The position numbers and the translations under genes were made by a program. A DNA stretch of 49,852 nt from an uncultured Oscillospiraceae bacterium (GTDB lineage: Bacteria; Bacillota; Clostridia; Oscillospirales; Oscillospiraceae): assembly GCA_947631845.1 (NCBI GenBank), contig CANRMY010000012.1, forward strand, positions 1 to 49,852. Direction: 5' to 3'. The notes under the pieces were generated by a model. That model had not been told where the DNA came from, made no database searches, and saw nothing but the letters and a program-made list of their open reading frames with translations. This document shows positions 23,429-32,295 of the stretch, piece after piece; the stretch's first letter is position 1; the number at the start of each line of letters is the position of its first letter.

Positions 23429-24903
23429 AGCTTTATCTTGAAGGCCACGACTACCGCTACGCCGTGGAGCAGATCATGCTGGCGCTGTTCCCCGCCGCCC
23501 GCCCGGAATATCCCGAGACGGAGCCGGGGCCGGGGGAGGATTACGCCCGGGTGACCCTGACGGAGGATCCGGCCCGGTGTCGGGTGACGCTCCGGGTGAA
23601 CGGGGCCGCGGCCCAGGCGTCGCAAACGGGCGACACCGCCCGGTTCGGCGAAAAACAGGAGCGGGACCGGGAGGCCCAGCGGATCATCAAGCTGGCCTTC
23701 TACCACGCGGCCATGGCGCTGACGGAGGAGCGGCCCGTCTGGGGCGCGCTGACGGGGATCCGCCCCGGCACCATCATGACGCGGCTTCTGGAAAAGGGCC
23801 TTAAGGACCGGGAGGCCGTGGAGACCTTCTCCCGGGACTATTTCGTGGCCCCGGAGCGGGCGGAGCTGTGCCTTTCCACGGCCCGGGCCTCCTTAAAGGT
23901 GGAAAGGGAGCTGGGGCCGCGGGACATCGCCCTCTACGTGGGCATCCCGTTCTGCCCCACCCGGTGCGCCTACTGCTCCTTTGTCTCCCAGAGCGTGGAG
24001 AAGTCCATGAAGCTGATCCCCGCCTTCCTGGAGGCCCTGCACCGGGAGATCGTAGAGACGGCGAGGGTCGCGCGGGCGCTTTCCTTACGCGTCGTGGCCG
24101 TCTACATCGGCGGGGGCACGCCCACCACCCTTTCGGCGGAGGATCTGGGGCGGCTGCTGGCCTGGCTTCGGGAGGAATTTGACCTTACGGCGGCGCGGGA
24201 ATTTTGCGTGGAGGCGGGGCGGCCCGACACCATCACAGCGGAGAAGCTCCGGGCCCTCCAGGGCGTCACCCGTCTGAGCATCAACCCCCAGTCCATGTCG
24301 GATCAGGTGCTCCGGGCCATCGGGAGAAATCACACGGCGGAGGATATCCGGCGCGCTTACGCCCTGGCCAGGGAGCTGACCCCCTGTCAGATCAATATGG
24401 ATCTCATCGCCGGCCTGCCGGCGGACACGCCCGAGGGCTTTGCCCGGACGCTGGACGAGGTTATCTCGATGGCCCCGGAGAATGTGACGGTCCACACCCT
24501 GGCCCTGAAAAAGGGCTCCAGGATCACCGAGGAGGACACGGCCCGGCCCGGAAAACGGGAGGTGGGCCTGATGCTGGACGCGGCCCGGGAGAAGCTGACG
24601 GGGGCGGGTTACCGGCCCTTCTACCTCTACCGGCAAAAGTTCATGTCCGGCGGGTTTGAGAACGTGGGCTGGGCCAAAGAAGGCACGGAGAGCCTCTACA
24701 ACATCCTCATCATGGAGGAGCTGTGTACCATCCTGGCCATGGGCGGCGGCGGCTCCACCAAGCTGGTGGACCGGGCCTCCGGGCGCATCGAGCGGATATT
24801 CGACCCCAAATATCCCAAGGAATACATCGAAAACCAGGAGAAGGTCCTGGGGGACAAGGCGAAAATCACCGCCTTTTATCAGGAGACGGAGGGAGAGACG
24901 TAA
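23425..24903 (+). CDS. hemZ: Radical SAM coproporphyrinogen III oxidase-like protein HemZ
   Basis: This radical SAM enzyme belongs to the oxygen-independent coproporphyrinogen dehydrogenase group. The cluster motif CPTRCAYC places the three cysteines at 177, 181 and 184; the SAM-binding GGGTPT strand and a HemN-type C-terminal region follow. The extra 170-residue N-terminal domain before the cluster motif is typical of HemZ and not of HemN. At 492 residues the length is normal. The start overlaps the MBL gene stop. No other haem gene lies in the window, so a role in haem synthesis is inferred from the family only. Confidence 0.9.
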   Translation: MKLYLEGHDYRYAVEQIMLALFPAARPEYPETEPGPGEDYARVTLTEDPARCRVTLRVNGAAAQASQTGDTARFGEKQERDREAQRIIKLAFYHAAMALTEERPVWGALTGIRPGTIMTRLLEKGLKDREAVETFSRDYFVAPERAELCLSTARASLKVERELGPRDIALYVGIPFCPTRCAYCSFVSQSVEKSMKLIPAFLEALHREIVETARVARALSLRVVAVYIGGGTPTTLSAEDLGRLLAWLREEFDLTAAREFCVEAGRPDTITAEKLRALQGVTRLSINPQSMSDQVLRAIGRNHTAEDIRRAYALARELTPCQINMDLIAGLPADTPEGFARTLDEVISMAPENVTVHTLALKKGSRITEEDTARPGKREVGLMLDAAREKLTGAGYRPFYLYRQKFMSGGFENVGWAKEGTESLYNILIMEELCTILAMGGGGSTKLVDRASGRIERIFDPKYPKEYIENQEKVLGDKAKITAFYQETEGET

Positions 24904-25839
24904 ATGGCGTACATCATCGAAAGCATCAATGAGCGTGTCAGGACAGACCCGGCGGGCTTTGTGGCGGAGGCGGACAGGGCGTATTTTCAGCGGGTAAAAA
25001 CGGCGGCGGATATGATCTGTGAGAACCTGCCCGTCTGCCCCATCGTGCTGCTCTCCGGCCCCTCCGGGGCGGGGAAGACCACCACCGCCAAAAACATCGA
25101 GACGGAGCTGGAGCGCCGGGGCATCAACACCCACACCATCTCCATGGACAACTATTTTAACACCCTGGATCTGCGCACCTGTCCGCGCACGCCGGAGGGG
25201 GAGATCGACTTCGAGTCCCCCAGGCTCATGGACATGGAGCTGCTCAACGAGCACTTCGCCGCCCTGGCCCAGGGCCGGGAGATCCGGGTGCCCTATTTCA
25301 TGTTCGCCCGCCAGAAGCGCTCCGCCAGCCGGTTCACCCGTCTGCGGCTCGAGCCCAACGAGGTGGCTATCTTCGAGGGCATCCACGCCCTCAACGACGA
25401 CATCACCGACAGGAACCCCGGCGCCTTCGGCCTCTACATCGCCGCCGTGTCGGAGATCGTCTTCCCCGATGGGGCCGTCTTTAAGCCGGAGTGGGTGCGC
25501 CTGGTGCGCCGGGTGGTCCGGGATAACAACTTCCGGGGCGCCGACGCGGAGTACACCCTGTCTTTGTGGAGCAACGTCATGCGCGGGGAGCGGGAACATA
25601 TCACCCCCTATATCCCCAAGGCGCGGCTGAAGCTGGACTCCTCCCTGGAGTACGAGATGAGCGTCCTGGCCCCCCTGGCCCTGCCGCTGCTGCGGGACCT
25701 GACCGCCGGGAAGCCCGGCTTTGAGGAGGTGCGGCAAATTATCCCCCTTCTGGAGCGCTTCGAGCCTTTGAGCGAGCGCTTCGTTCCCGCCACCAGCCTT
25801 CTGCGGGAGTTCATCGGCGGGGGCGTCTACACCTACTGA
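24904..25839 (+). CDS. Uridine kinase-like P-loop nucleoside kinase
   Basis: The 311-residue protein belongs to the phosphoribulokinase/uridine kinase superfamily. A ~45-residue N-terminal helix region precedes Walker A GPSGAGKTT (Lys58), then SMDNYFNTLDLR with the substrate-binding Asp-Tyr-Phe, and a Walker B-like FEGIHALND. It is longer than Udk (about 210 residues) because of a C-terminal helical extension of about 100 residues; this long form is common in clostridia next to hemZ. Substrate unknown. It begins directly after the hemZ stop, so it is the last gene of the recJ-to-kinase run. Confidence 0.85.
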   Translation: MAYIIESINERVRTDPAGFVAEADRAYFQRVKTAADMICENLPVCPIVLLSGPSGAGKTTTAKNIETELERRGINTHTISMDNYFNTLDLRTCPRTPEGEIDFESPRLMDMELLNEHFAALAQGREIRVPYFMFARQKRSASRFTRLRLEPNEVAIFEGIHALNDDITDRNPGAFGLYIAAVSEIVFPDGAVFKPEWVRLVRRVVRDNNFRGADAEYTLSLWSNVMRGEREHITPYIPKARLKLDSSLEYEMSVLAPLALPLLRDLTAGKPGFEEVRQIIPLLERFEPLSERFVPATSLLREFIGGGVYTY

Positions 25840-25877
25840 ACCTGCCAAACCAAAATCTGAGTATATTATAGCACTAT

Positions 25878-25902
25878 AAAAAGTACTTGTCAAGTACTTT
25901 TT
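25878..25902. promoter_or_regulatory. Perfect 12-bp inverted repeat
   Basis: AAAAAGTACTTG (25878-25889) and CAAGTACTTTTT (25891-25902) are exact complements separated by one base. It may be an operator, or a terminator of the kinase gene with T-rich tail. An AT-rich strip GTATATTATAG lies just before it. Confidence 0.6.
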
Positions 25903-25925
25903 AAAAGTAATCTTAATTATTTTTC

Positions 25926-25956
25926 AGGACCGTCCCACGGGGCGGCCTGTTTTTTT
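25926..25956 (+). terminator. Rho-independent terminator before the rnf operon
   Basis: The stem AGG-CCGTCC with GGGCGG-CCT (one bulge, one wobble) is followed by seven T. Confidence 0.75.
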
Positions 25957-25972
25957 GGAGCAGGGGGATTTT

Positions 25973-26158
25973 ATGAAAAGTGTTAAAAAGTTGTCAATTT
26001 CAGAGGGGGAGGAACGGGCAAAAAGACGAAAAAAACATATAAATGTCCTGATTTTAACTTGCGGAGGGGCGCGTGGATGTGTTATACTGAAAAAAGTCAA
26101 ATATTATAAATTGACAATTGGCAAAGGGTCAATCAGAAATGGGAGGGAAGGAATGTGA
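25973..26158 (+). CDS. Possible small leader ORF before rnfC
   Basis: An open frame of 61 codons starts at ATG 25973 after a weak AGCAGGGGG site. Its stop overlaps the rnfC GTG (ATGTGA). The product is very basic (KSVKKLSIS, AKRRKKHI) and I do not recognise it. Against it: the sequence is AT-rich, unlike real genes here, and the best rnf promoter lies inside the frame. The overlap with rnfC would allow translational coupling. Kept as a low-confidence entry. Confidence 0.2.
   Translation: MKSVKKLSISEGEERAKRRKKHINVLILTCGGARGCVILKKVKYYKLTIGKGSIRNGREGM
26059..26088 (+). promoter_or_regulatory. Predicted promoter of the rnf operon
   Basis: TTGCGG (26059-26064) and an extended -10 TGTTATACT (TATACT at 26083-26088) are 18 bases apart. 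The leader to rnfC is about 60 bases. Confidence 0.6.
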
Positions 26159-27528
26159 AAAAACCCAAGCTCCATGGCGTCCACGTTCCCCACAGGAAGA
26201 ACACGGCGGGGCTTGCCCCGGTGAGAATGCCGGTGCCGGCGTCGGTGACGATCCCGATGTCCATGCACATCGGCGCTCCCGCCGTTCCGGCGGTGAAGGT
26301 GGGCGACACGGTGAAGGTGGGACAGCTCATCGCCACCCCCGGCGGCTTCGTCTCCTCACCCGTCTACGCCAGCGTATCCGGCAAGGTGAAGAGGATCGAC
26401 GACATGCTCATGTCCTCCGGGCGGTTCATGAAGGCTGTCACCATCGAGTCCGACGGCGAACAGGCCGTCTTTGAGGGCGTGAAGCCCCCGGAGGTCAGCG
26501 ACCTGGCGTCCTTTTTGAACGCCGTCCGGGACAGCGGCGTGGTGGGCCTCGGCGGCGCGGGCTTCCCCACGGCGGTGAAGCTCAGCGTCAAGGACTTGAA
26601 GCAGGTGGAGGCCGTGGTCGTCAACGGCGCGGAGTGCGAGCCCTATGTGACCAGCGACACCCGCACCATGCTGGACGACGCCGCCTGGATCGGCAAGGGC
26701 ATCGGGCTTTTGCAAAAGTACATGCAGGTGCCCAGAGTGGTCATCGGCATCGAGAACAACAAGCCCGAGTGCGTCAAAACCATGAAAGAGATGGCCGCCG
26801 GCATGAAGGGCGTGGAGGTCATGGCCCTGCCGCCCCTGTACCCCCAGGGCGGCGAGAAGGTGCTCATTTACAACACCACGGGCCGGATCGTCCCGGAGGG
26901 CAAGCTGCCCCTGGACGTGGGGGCCATCGTCATCAACTGCACCACCCTGGCGGCCATCGCCAAGTACATAGAGACGGGGATGCCCTTAGTTGAGAAGGTG
27001 GTCACGGTGGACGGCTCTGCGGTGGCGGAGCCCAAGAACGTCATCGCCCCCATCGGCGCCTCCATGCAGTCGCTTTTCGATTTCTGCGGCGGCTTCAAGA
27101 GCGAGGCCCGGAAGGTGCTCTACGGCGGGCCCATGATGGGCATCGCGGTACCCAATACGGATTTCCCGGTGATGAAGAACACCAACGCCATTCTGGCCTT
27201 CGCCGAGGCCGAGGCGGTGCTGCCGGAGCCCACGGCGTGCATCCGGTGCGGCCGGTGCGTGGACGCCTGCCCCCTGAATCTGATGCCGGCGGCCATCGAG
27301 GCGGCCTACAACAAGCGGAATGTGGATAAGCTCCGCGCCCTCCACGCCAACCTGTGCATGGAGTGCGGGTGCTGCTCCTTCGCCTGTCCCGCCAAGCGGA
27401 TGCTGGTGCAGACCAATAAGCTGGCCAAGGGCCTCATCGCGGCGGACAACGCCCAAAAGAAGGCCGAGGCGGAGAAAAAGGCCCGGGAGGCCGAGGAAAA
27501 AGCCAAAAAGGAGGCGGCGGTAAAATGA
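26155..27528 (+). CDS. rnfC: Rnf complex subunit C
   Basis: RnfC is the peripheral subunit of the ferredoxin:NAD+ oxidoreductase that couples electron flow to Na+ or H+ export; it binds NADH and FMN. The order is an N-terminal barrel-like domain (HVPHRKNTAGL), a flavin/NADH domain with GGAGFPTAVK and NGAECEPYV, and two [4Fe-4S] motifs: CIRCGRCVDACP and CMECGCCSFACP. A Lys/Glu-rich helical tail ends the 457 residues. The start is GTG 26155, since the overlapping ATG is followed by a stop; GGGAGGGAAGG lies before it. First gene of rnfCDGEAB. Confidence 0.97.
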   Translation: MKKPKLHGVHVPHRKNTAGLAPVRMPVPASVTIPMSMHIGAPAVPAVKVGDTVKVGQLIATPGGFVSSPVYASVSGKVKRIDDMLMSSGRFMKAVTIESDGEQAVFEGVKPPEVSDLASFLNAVRDSGVVGLGGAGFPTAVKLSVKDLKQVEAVVVNGAECEPYVTSDTRTMLDDAAWIGKGIGLLQKYMQVPRVVIGIENNKPECVKTMKEMAAGMKGVEVMALPPLYPQGGEKVLIYNTTGRIVPEGKLPLDVGAIVINCTTLAAIAKYIETGMPLVEKVVTVDGSAVAEPKNVIAPIGASMQSLFDFCGGFKSEARKVLYGGPMMGIAVPNTDFPVMKNTNAILAFAEAEAVLPEPTACIRCGRCVDACPLNLMPAAIEAAYNKRNVDKLRALHANLCMECGCCSFACPAKRMLVQTNKLAKGLIAADNAQKKAEAEKKAREAEEKAKKEAAVK

Positions 27529-28469
27529 ATGAACTGAGAGTAAGCGTATCGCCCCACCTGAGAGGGACGAGGACCACGCAGAACATCATGCTGGACGTGC
27601 TCATCGCCCTGTGTCCGGCCTTCATCGCCTCCGTGGTCCTGTTCGGCTGGCGGTGCATCCTCCTGACGGCGGTATCCGCCGCGGCGTGCGCGGCCTGCGA
27701 GTATATCTGGGAAAAGCTGATGAAGCAGCCCATTACGGTGGGGGATCTGTCCGCCGTGGTCACGGGCGTGCTCTTAGCCTTCAACGTCCCCGCGTCCATG
27801 CCTGTCTGGGAGCTTCTGGTGGGCGACGTGGTGGCCATCATCTGCGTGAAGATGCTCTTCGGCGGCATCGGGTGCAACTTCGTCAATCCAGCCCTGGTGG
27901 GCCGGGTGGTGATGTTCTTCTCCTTCACCGGGGACATGACCAATTACACCTACCCCCGGGTGAGCTTCGGCCCCGCCATCGACGCCCTGTCCTCCGCCAC
28001 GCCTCTGGCCGCCATCAAGGCCGGTCAGCTGGACTGGAACGCCCTCGGGAGGCTGCTCCTGGGCGTCCACGGCGGCGTGCTGGGCGAGACCTGCGCCGTG
28101 GCCCTCATCGCCGGCGGCGTGTACCTGTGCGCGCGGAAGGTGATCAAGCCCATCATCCCCCTGGCCTACATCGGCTCCACACTGCTCTTCGGGTGGATCT
28201 TCGGCTCCCCCCAGCCGGTGCTGGCCGTCTTCTCCGGGGGCCTGATGCTGGGCGCCATCTTCATGGCCACGGATTACGTGACCAGCCCCACCACCAACCT
28301 GGGCAAGCTCATTTTTGGCCTGGGGTGTGGGCTTTTGACCGCCATGATGCGCTGTTTTGCCAGCTCCGCCGGGGCGGTCACCTTCTCCATACTTCTTATG
28401 AACCTTGTGGTGCCGTACATCAACGACCTGACGGCCCCCAAGCCCTTTGGAGGTGTTGAGACAAAATGA
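27525..28469 (+). CDS. rnfD: Rnf complex subunit D
   Basis: This integral membrane subunit of about ten helices carries covalently bound FMN. The flavinylation motif SSATPL is present, with the attachment Thr at residue 159. The 314-residue length and the final NDLTAPKPFGG are as in other clostridial RnfD. The start overlaps the rnfC stop (ATGA), and the stop overlaps the rnfG start, so translation is coupled throughout. Confidence 0.96.
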   Translation: MNELRVSVSPHLRGTRTTQNIMLDVLIALCPAFIASVVLFGWRCILLTAVSAAACAACEYIWEKLMKQPITVGDLSAVVTGVLLAFNVPASMPVWELLVGDVVAIICVKMLFGGIGCNFVNPALVGRVVMFFSFTGDMTNYTYPRVSFGPAIDALSSATPLAAIKAGQLDWNALGRLLLGVHGGVLGETCAVALIAGGVYLCARKVIKPIIPLAYIGSTLLFGWIFGSPQPVLAVFSGGLMLGAIFMATDYVTSPTTNLGKLIFGLGCGLLTAMMRCFASSAGAVTFSILLMNLVVPYINDLTAPKPFGGVETK

Positions 28470-29002
28470 GTAAAGAGTCCTTCAACGAGTACATAAAGCC
28501 GGCGCTGGTGCTGGTGGTCATCTGCCTGGTGGTTTCCTTCCTCCTGGCCTTCACCAACTCCAAGACGGCTCCGGTGGTGGCGGAGAACGCCCGGATCGAG
28601 GCCGAGCGCACCCGCCAGGAGGTCCTGCCCGGCTCCGGTACCTTCACCGAGCTGGACGTCTCCGCCGTCCCGGGCGTGGAGACGGCCTTCCGGGACGACG
28701 GCGGCGCGGGCTATGTGGCCACCGCCGGGTATAAGGGCTACGGCGGCATCGTCACCGTCACCGTGGGCCTGAATAACGACGGCCAGGTGGTGGGCATCTC
28801 CGCCAACGTCCAGAGCGAGACGCCCAACGTGGGCTCCAAGGCCGGACAGGAGAGCTACCTTGCCAAGTACATGGGCCTTTCCGGGACGGCGGCCGGCGTG
28901 GACACCATCACCAACGCCACCTACTCCAGCACCGCCGTGCGCACGGGCGTCACGGACATTCTGGAGTCCTTCGATTCCATCAAGGGGGCGAGCGCGAAAT
29001 GA
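28466..29002 (+). CDS. rnfG: Rnf complex subunit G
   Basis: RnfG has one N-terminal membrane helix (about residues 11-30) and an outside FMN-binding domain. The attachment motif is DTITNATYSS, with the flavin-bearing Thr at residue 152; the usual consensus has Gly where this protein has Asn150. The rest (YKGYGGIVTVTVGLNNDG) is typical of FMN-binding domains. At 178 residues the length is normal. Confidence 0.95.
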   Translation: MSKESFNEYIKPALVLVVICLVVSFLLAFTNSKTAPVVAENARIEAERTRQEVLPGSGTFTELDVSAVPGVETAFRDDGGAGYVATAGYKGYGGIVTVTVGLNNDGQVVGISANVQSETPNVGSKAGQESYLAKYMGLSGTAAGVDTITNATYSSTAVRTGVTDILESFDSIKGASAK

Positions 29003-29679
29003 AAGCTAAAATGAAGATCCTCTTAAACGGCATATTCAAGGAGAACCCCGTCCTGATCCTGGCCCTGGGGTGCTGTTCGGTGCTGGCGGTGTCCGTCAGC
29101 GTATCCGGCGGCCTGGGCATGGGGCTGGCGCTGACCTTCGTGCTGGTCTGCTCCAACGTGGTCATCTCGCTTCTGCGGAACATCATCCCCTCCAAGGTGC
29201 GCATCCCCTGCTACATCGTGGTCATCGCCGCCTTCGTGACGCTGGTGGAGATGGTGATGGAGGCGTATCTGAAATCCCTCTACGACTCCCTGGGCGTGTT
29301 CCTGTCGCTCATCGTGGTCAACTGCATCGTCCTGGGCCGGGCGGAGATGTTTGCCAGCAAGCACTCGGTGGCGGACAGCTTCTTTGACGGGCTGGGCATG
29401 GGCATCGGCTACACCATGGTCATCACCGCCATGTCTGTGGTCCGGGAGCTGTTCGGCGCGGGGACGCTCTTCGGCGTCCGCATCATCCCGGAGGGGTATC
29501 AGCTGGGGATCCTGACCCAGGCCCCCGGCGGGTTCTTCCTCTTCGGGTGCGCTATCGCCATCTTAGTGGCGGCTATGGCCAAGCACGGGAAGAAGTTCGA
29601 GCCCAAGATGGGCTGTGACGGCAACTGCGCCGCCTGCCACTCAAGCTGTGAAGACCGGAAGGAGGCTGAAGCGAAATGA
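28999..29679 (+). CDS. rnfE: Rnf complex subunit E
   Basis: This six-helix membrane subunit is homologous to RnfA and forms the membrane core with it. Conserved stretches NPVLILALGCC and ADSFFDGLGMGIGYT are present. The C-terminus after residue 195 is a soluble tail with four cysteines in the pattern CX3CX2CX3C (GCDGNCAACHSSC), which could bind metal. ATGA overlap with rnfG. Confidence 0.95.
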   Translation: MKAKMKILLNGIFKENPVLILALGCCSVLAVSVSVSGGLGMGLALTFVLVCSNVVISLLRNIIPSKVRIPCYIVVIAAFVTLVEMVMEAYLKSLYDSLGVFLSLIVVNCIVLGRAEMFASKHSVADSFFDGLGMGIGYTMVITAMSVVRELFGAGTLFGVRIIPEGYQLGILTQAPGGFFLFGCAIAILVAAMAKHGKKFEPKMGCDGNCAACHSSCEDRKEAEAK

Positions 29680-30269
29680 GCAAGATCTTCCTCATTCTTT
29701 TCACCCTTGTTTTCACCGAGAACTACGTCCTGGTGCAGTTTCTGGGCATCTGCCCGTTTTTGGGCGTCAGCCAGAAGCTCTCCTCCTGCGTGGGCATGTC
29801 CGGGGCGGTCATCTTTGTCATGACCCTGGCCAGCGCCGTCACCTGGGTCATCTACAACACGCTGATGGTGGCCTTCGGGCTGGAGTTCATGCGCACCATC
29901 ATCTTCATCTTAGTGATCGCCGCCCTGGTCCAGCTGGTGGAGATCACCCTGAAGAAGTATATGCCGCCCCTCTACAAGGCCCTGGGCGTGTATCTGCCGC
30001 TGATCACCACCAACTGCGCGGTGCTGGCGGTGACGATCCTCAATATCGACGAGAGCTACAACTTCCTGGAGTCCTGCGTCTCCGGCTTCTCCGCCGGCCT
30101 GGGGTTCTCCGTGGCGCTGATCCTCTTCTGCGGCGTGCGCAAGGCCCTGGAGCGGGCCAAGCCCCCCAAGTGCTTCGAGGGCCTGCCCATCTCCCTGGTG
30201 GCGGCGGCCTTCACCAGCATGACCTTCATGGGCTTCACGGGCATGGCCGAGAACATGTTCGGCGGTTAA
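29676..30269 (+). CDS. rnfA: Rnf complex subunit A
   Basis: This six-helix integral membrane subunit has ENYVLVQFLGICPFLGVS near the N-terminus and TTNCAVLAV in the middle, the two segments whose cysteines hold the membrane [2Fe-2S] cluster shared with RnfE. The 197-residue length is typical. ATGA overlap with rnfE; 15 bases before rnfB. Confidence 0.96.
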   Translation: MSKIFLILFTLVFTENYVLVQFLGICPFLGVSQKLSSCVGMSGAVIFVMTLASAVTWVIYNTLMVAFGLEFMRTIIFILVIAALVQLVEITLKKYMPPLYKALGVYLPLITTNCAVLAVTILNIDESYNFLESCVSGFSAGLGFSVALILFCGVRKALERAKPPKCFEGLPISLVAAAFTSMTFMGFTGMAENMFGG

Positions 30270-30284
30270 GGGGAGGTACGGAAG

Positions 30285-31115
30285 ATGACTGCTATTTTGA
30301 ACGCCGTCTGGGTACTGGCGGCTATCGGGCTTGTCTGCGGCGTCCTGCTGGTGCTGGCGGCCAAGTTCATGCATGTGCCCGTGGATGAGAAATTCCCCAA
30401 GATCCGGGAGTGCCTGCCCGGGGCCAACTGCGGCGCCTGCGGGTACGCCGGGTGCGACGGCTACGCCACGGCCCTGGCCTCCGGCGAGGAGAACAAGATC
30501 AACAAGTGCGTGGCCGGCGGAGACGCGGTGGCCAAGGCCCTGGCCGCGGCCACGGGGGCCCAGTTTGAGGATGTCATCGAGCAGGTGGCCATCGTGCGCT
30601 GCTCCGGCGACTGCAACACCGTGAAAAACAAGCTGGAGTACCAGGGCCTCAGCTCCTGCGCGGCGGCGAAGCTCCTCTACGGCGGGCCGGAGGCCTGCGT
30701 CTACGGGTGCATAGGCCTTGGCGACTGCGAGAAGGTGTGTCCCGAGCACGCCATCCGGGTGGTGGACGGCCTGGCCCGCGTCAATTACAAGGCCTGCATC
30801 GGCTGCGGCATGTGCGTGCGCACCTGCCCCAACCAGGTGATCACTCTGATGCCCGACGTGGAGCGGGTCATCGTGGGCTGTTCCAACCGCGAGAAGGGCG
30901 CCAACACCAGGAAGGAGTGCGCCAAGGGGTGCATCGGATGCCGCAAATGCGAAAAGGAGTGCCCCGCCGGGGCCATTACGGTGGTTGACAATCTTTCACA
31001 AATCGATTATGATAAGTGCGTCGACTGCGGCCACTGTCAGGACGTGTGCCCCGTGGGATGCGTCCACTTCCGGGATTTCCGGGGAGCCCACAATTCCCCG
31101 GAGGGAACGAGGTAA
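30285..31115 (+). CDS. rnfB: Rnf complex subunit B (ferredoxin-like electron entry subunit)
   Basis: RnfB takes electrons from reduced ferredoxin. It has a single N-terminal membrane helix, then the signature four-cysteine domain (ANCGACGYAGC with an upstream Cys), then a series of ferredoxin motifs: CIGLGDCEKVCP, CIGCGMCVRTCP, CIGCRKCEKECP and CVDCGHCQDVCP. The 276 residues are typical of clostridial RnfB, which carry more clusters than the proteobacterial form. GGGGAGG precedes ATG 30285. A strong terminator follows, closing the operon. Confidence 0.96.
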   Translation: MTAILNAVWVLAAIGLVCGVLLVLAAKFMHVPVDEKFPKIRECLPGANCGACGYAGCDGYATALASGEENKINKCVAGGDAVAKALAAATGAQFEDVIEQVAIVRCSGDCNTVKNKLEYQGLSSCAAAKLLYGGPEACVYGCIGLGDCEKVCPEHAIRVVDGLARVNYKACIGCGMCVRTCPNQVITLMPDVERVIVGCSNREKGANTRKECAKGCIGCRKCEKECPAGAITVVDNLSQIDYDKCVDCGHCQDVCPVGCVHFRDFRGAHNSPEGTR

Positions 31116-31121
31116 TCGCAC

Positions 31122-31157
31122 AAAAGCCGCCAGGGTCGACGCTTTGGCGGCTTTTCT
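31122..31157 (+). terminator. Terminator of the rnf operon
   Basis: An 11-bp stem AAAAGCCGCCA / TGGCGGCTTTT with a 12-base loop ends in a T-rich run, seven bases after the rnfB stop. Confidence 0.92.
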
Positions 31158-31187
31158 TATGACCGGCGTCGGAACAGGGAGGGTATT

Positions 31188-32027
31188 ATGCGCTTTACGA
31201 AAATGCAGGGAGCGGGAAACGATTTCGTGCTCATTGAAAATCTGGACGGGAGCATCGACCCGGCCGACTATCCGCGTCTGGCGGCCAGACTCTGCCACCG
31301 GCGGCTGTCCATCGGGGCCGACGGGCTGATGATCTTAGAGCCGCCCAGGGCCGGCGGGGACGTGCGCATGGCGTTTTTCAACAGCGACGGCTCCGTGGGG
31401 GAGATGTGCGGCAACGGGGCCAGATGTATCTCCCGCTGCGCCATCGAGCGGGGCTTCGGCCGGGGCGGGGAGGTCAGGATCGAGACTACCGCCGGCCTTG
31501 TGACGGGAAGATGCGTCTCCAAACGGATGTACACCGTGCGCCTCAACGACCCCTCCGTCATCGACCTTCACCGGACGGTGGAGGCCGGCGGGGCCGCATA
31601 CGACTGCGCGTACCTGGAGCTGGGGGATCCCGGCATCCCCCACTGCGTGGTGCCCCTGGACAACTGGCGGGACCTGCCGGAGGAGGCGCTTCGGGAGCTG
31701 TGCCGGGAGATCCGGTGGTTCAAGGGCTTCCCCAAGGGGGCCAACGTGACGGTCTGCCGGGTGGACGGGGAGAACTCCGTGGACGCCCGGACCTTTGAGC
31801 GAGGGGTGGAGGACTTCACCCTGGCCTGCGGCACCGGCTGCGGCTCCACCGTCACGGCGCTGACACTGAGAGGGCTGGTTTCCGGGGTCAATACCCGCAT
31901 CGCCATGCCCGGGGGCGTGCTGTACGTCACCGTCACGGCGGCGGGGGACTCCGCCCATGACATCCTCCTCACCGGCCCCACCACCGTCGTGGCGGCGGGG
32001 GAGGTGCTGGACGAGGAGCTTTCGTGA
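31188..32027 (+). CDS. dapF: Diaminopimelate epimerase
   Basis: DapF turns LL- into meso-diaminopimelate, for lysine and peptidoglycan. Both catalytic cysteines are present: MCGNGARC with Cys74 and ACGTGCGST with Cys214. The N-terminal FTKMQGAGNDF and the 279-residue length fit the family. AGGGAGG precedes ATG 31188. It lies between two terminators and is a single-gene unit. Its presence implies a meso-DAP wall or lysine synthesis. Confidence 0.97.
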   Translation: MRFTKMQGAGNDFVLIENLDGSIDPADYPRLAARLCHRRLSIGADGLMILEPPRAGGDVRMAFFNSDGSVGEMCGNGARCISRCAIERGFGRGGEVRIETTAGLVTGRCVSKRMYTVRLNDPSVIDLHRTVEAGGAAYDCAYLELGDPGIPHCVVPLDNWRDLPEEALRELCREIRWFKGFPKGANVTVCRVDGENSVDARTFERGVEDFTLACGTGCGSTVTALTLRGLVSGVNTRIAMPGGVLYVTVTAAGDSAHDILLTGPTTVVAAGEVLDEELS

Positions 32028-32057
32028 ACCGTTCCGCCAGCGCATAATAAATAATAA

Positions 32058-32087
32058 AAAGAGGGCTTGGTAAACCAAGTCCTCTTT
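32058..32087 (+). terminator. Terminator of dapF
   Basis: A 13-base arm AAAGAGGGCTTGG pairs with CCAAGTCCTCTTT (one mismatch) around a TAAA loop. Confidence 0.88.
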
Positions 32088-32095
32088 CCGCTTGT

Positions 32096-32288
32096 AAAAA
32101 AACTCCAGTTCAATATTTTTCCCGGCGACATGTGCGTCGGGAAAAATCCCTTTTGTCACGCAAGTGTGCCGCTTTGCGGCGCGCGCGGCGTGACGGCAGA
32201 GGGAAATTTCTGAATTTCGCAAAATTCAGAAATTTCCCCCGCACGTTCCCTTTGTCGGAAAAAGCCCCTCAGGGCTTTTTCCCGACAG
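32096..32288 (+). repeat. Repeat A, copy 4
   Basis: A complete forward copy. It has the stem GTCACGC (32155-32161) with GCGTGAC (32188-32194) around CCGCTTTGCGG, the long dyad AATTTCTGAATTT/AAAATTCAGAAATT, and the last hairpin TGTCGGAAAAAGCCC/GGGCTTTTTCCCGACA. It ends seven bases before the rodA stop codon. Confidence 0.9.
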
Positions 32289-32295
32289 TCGGGGG

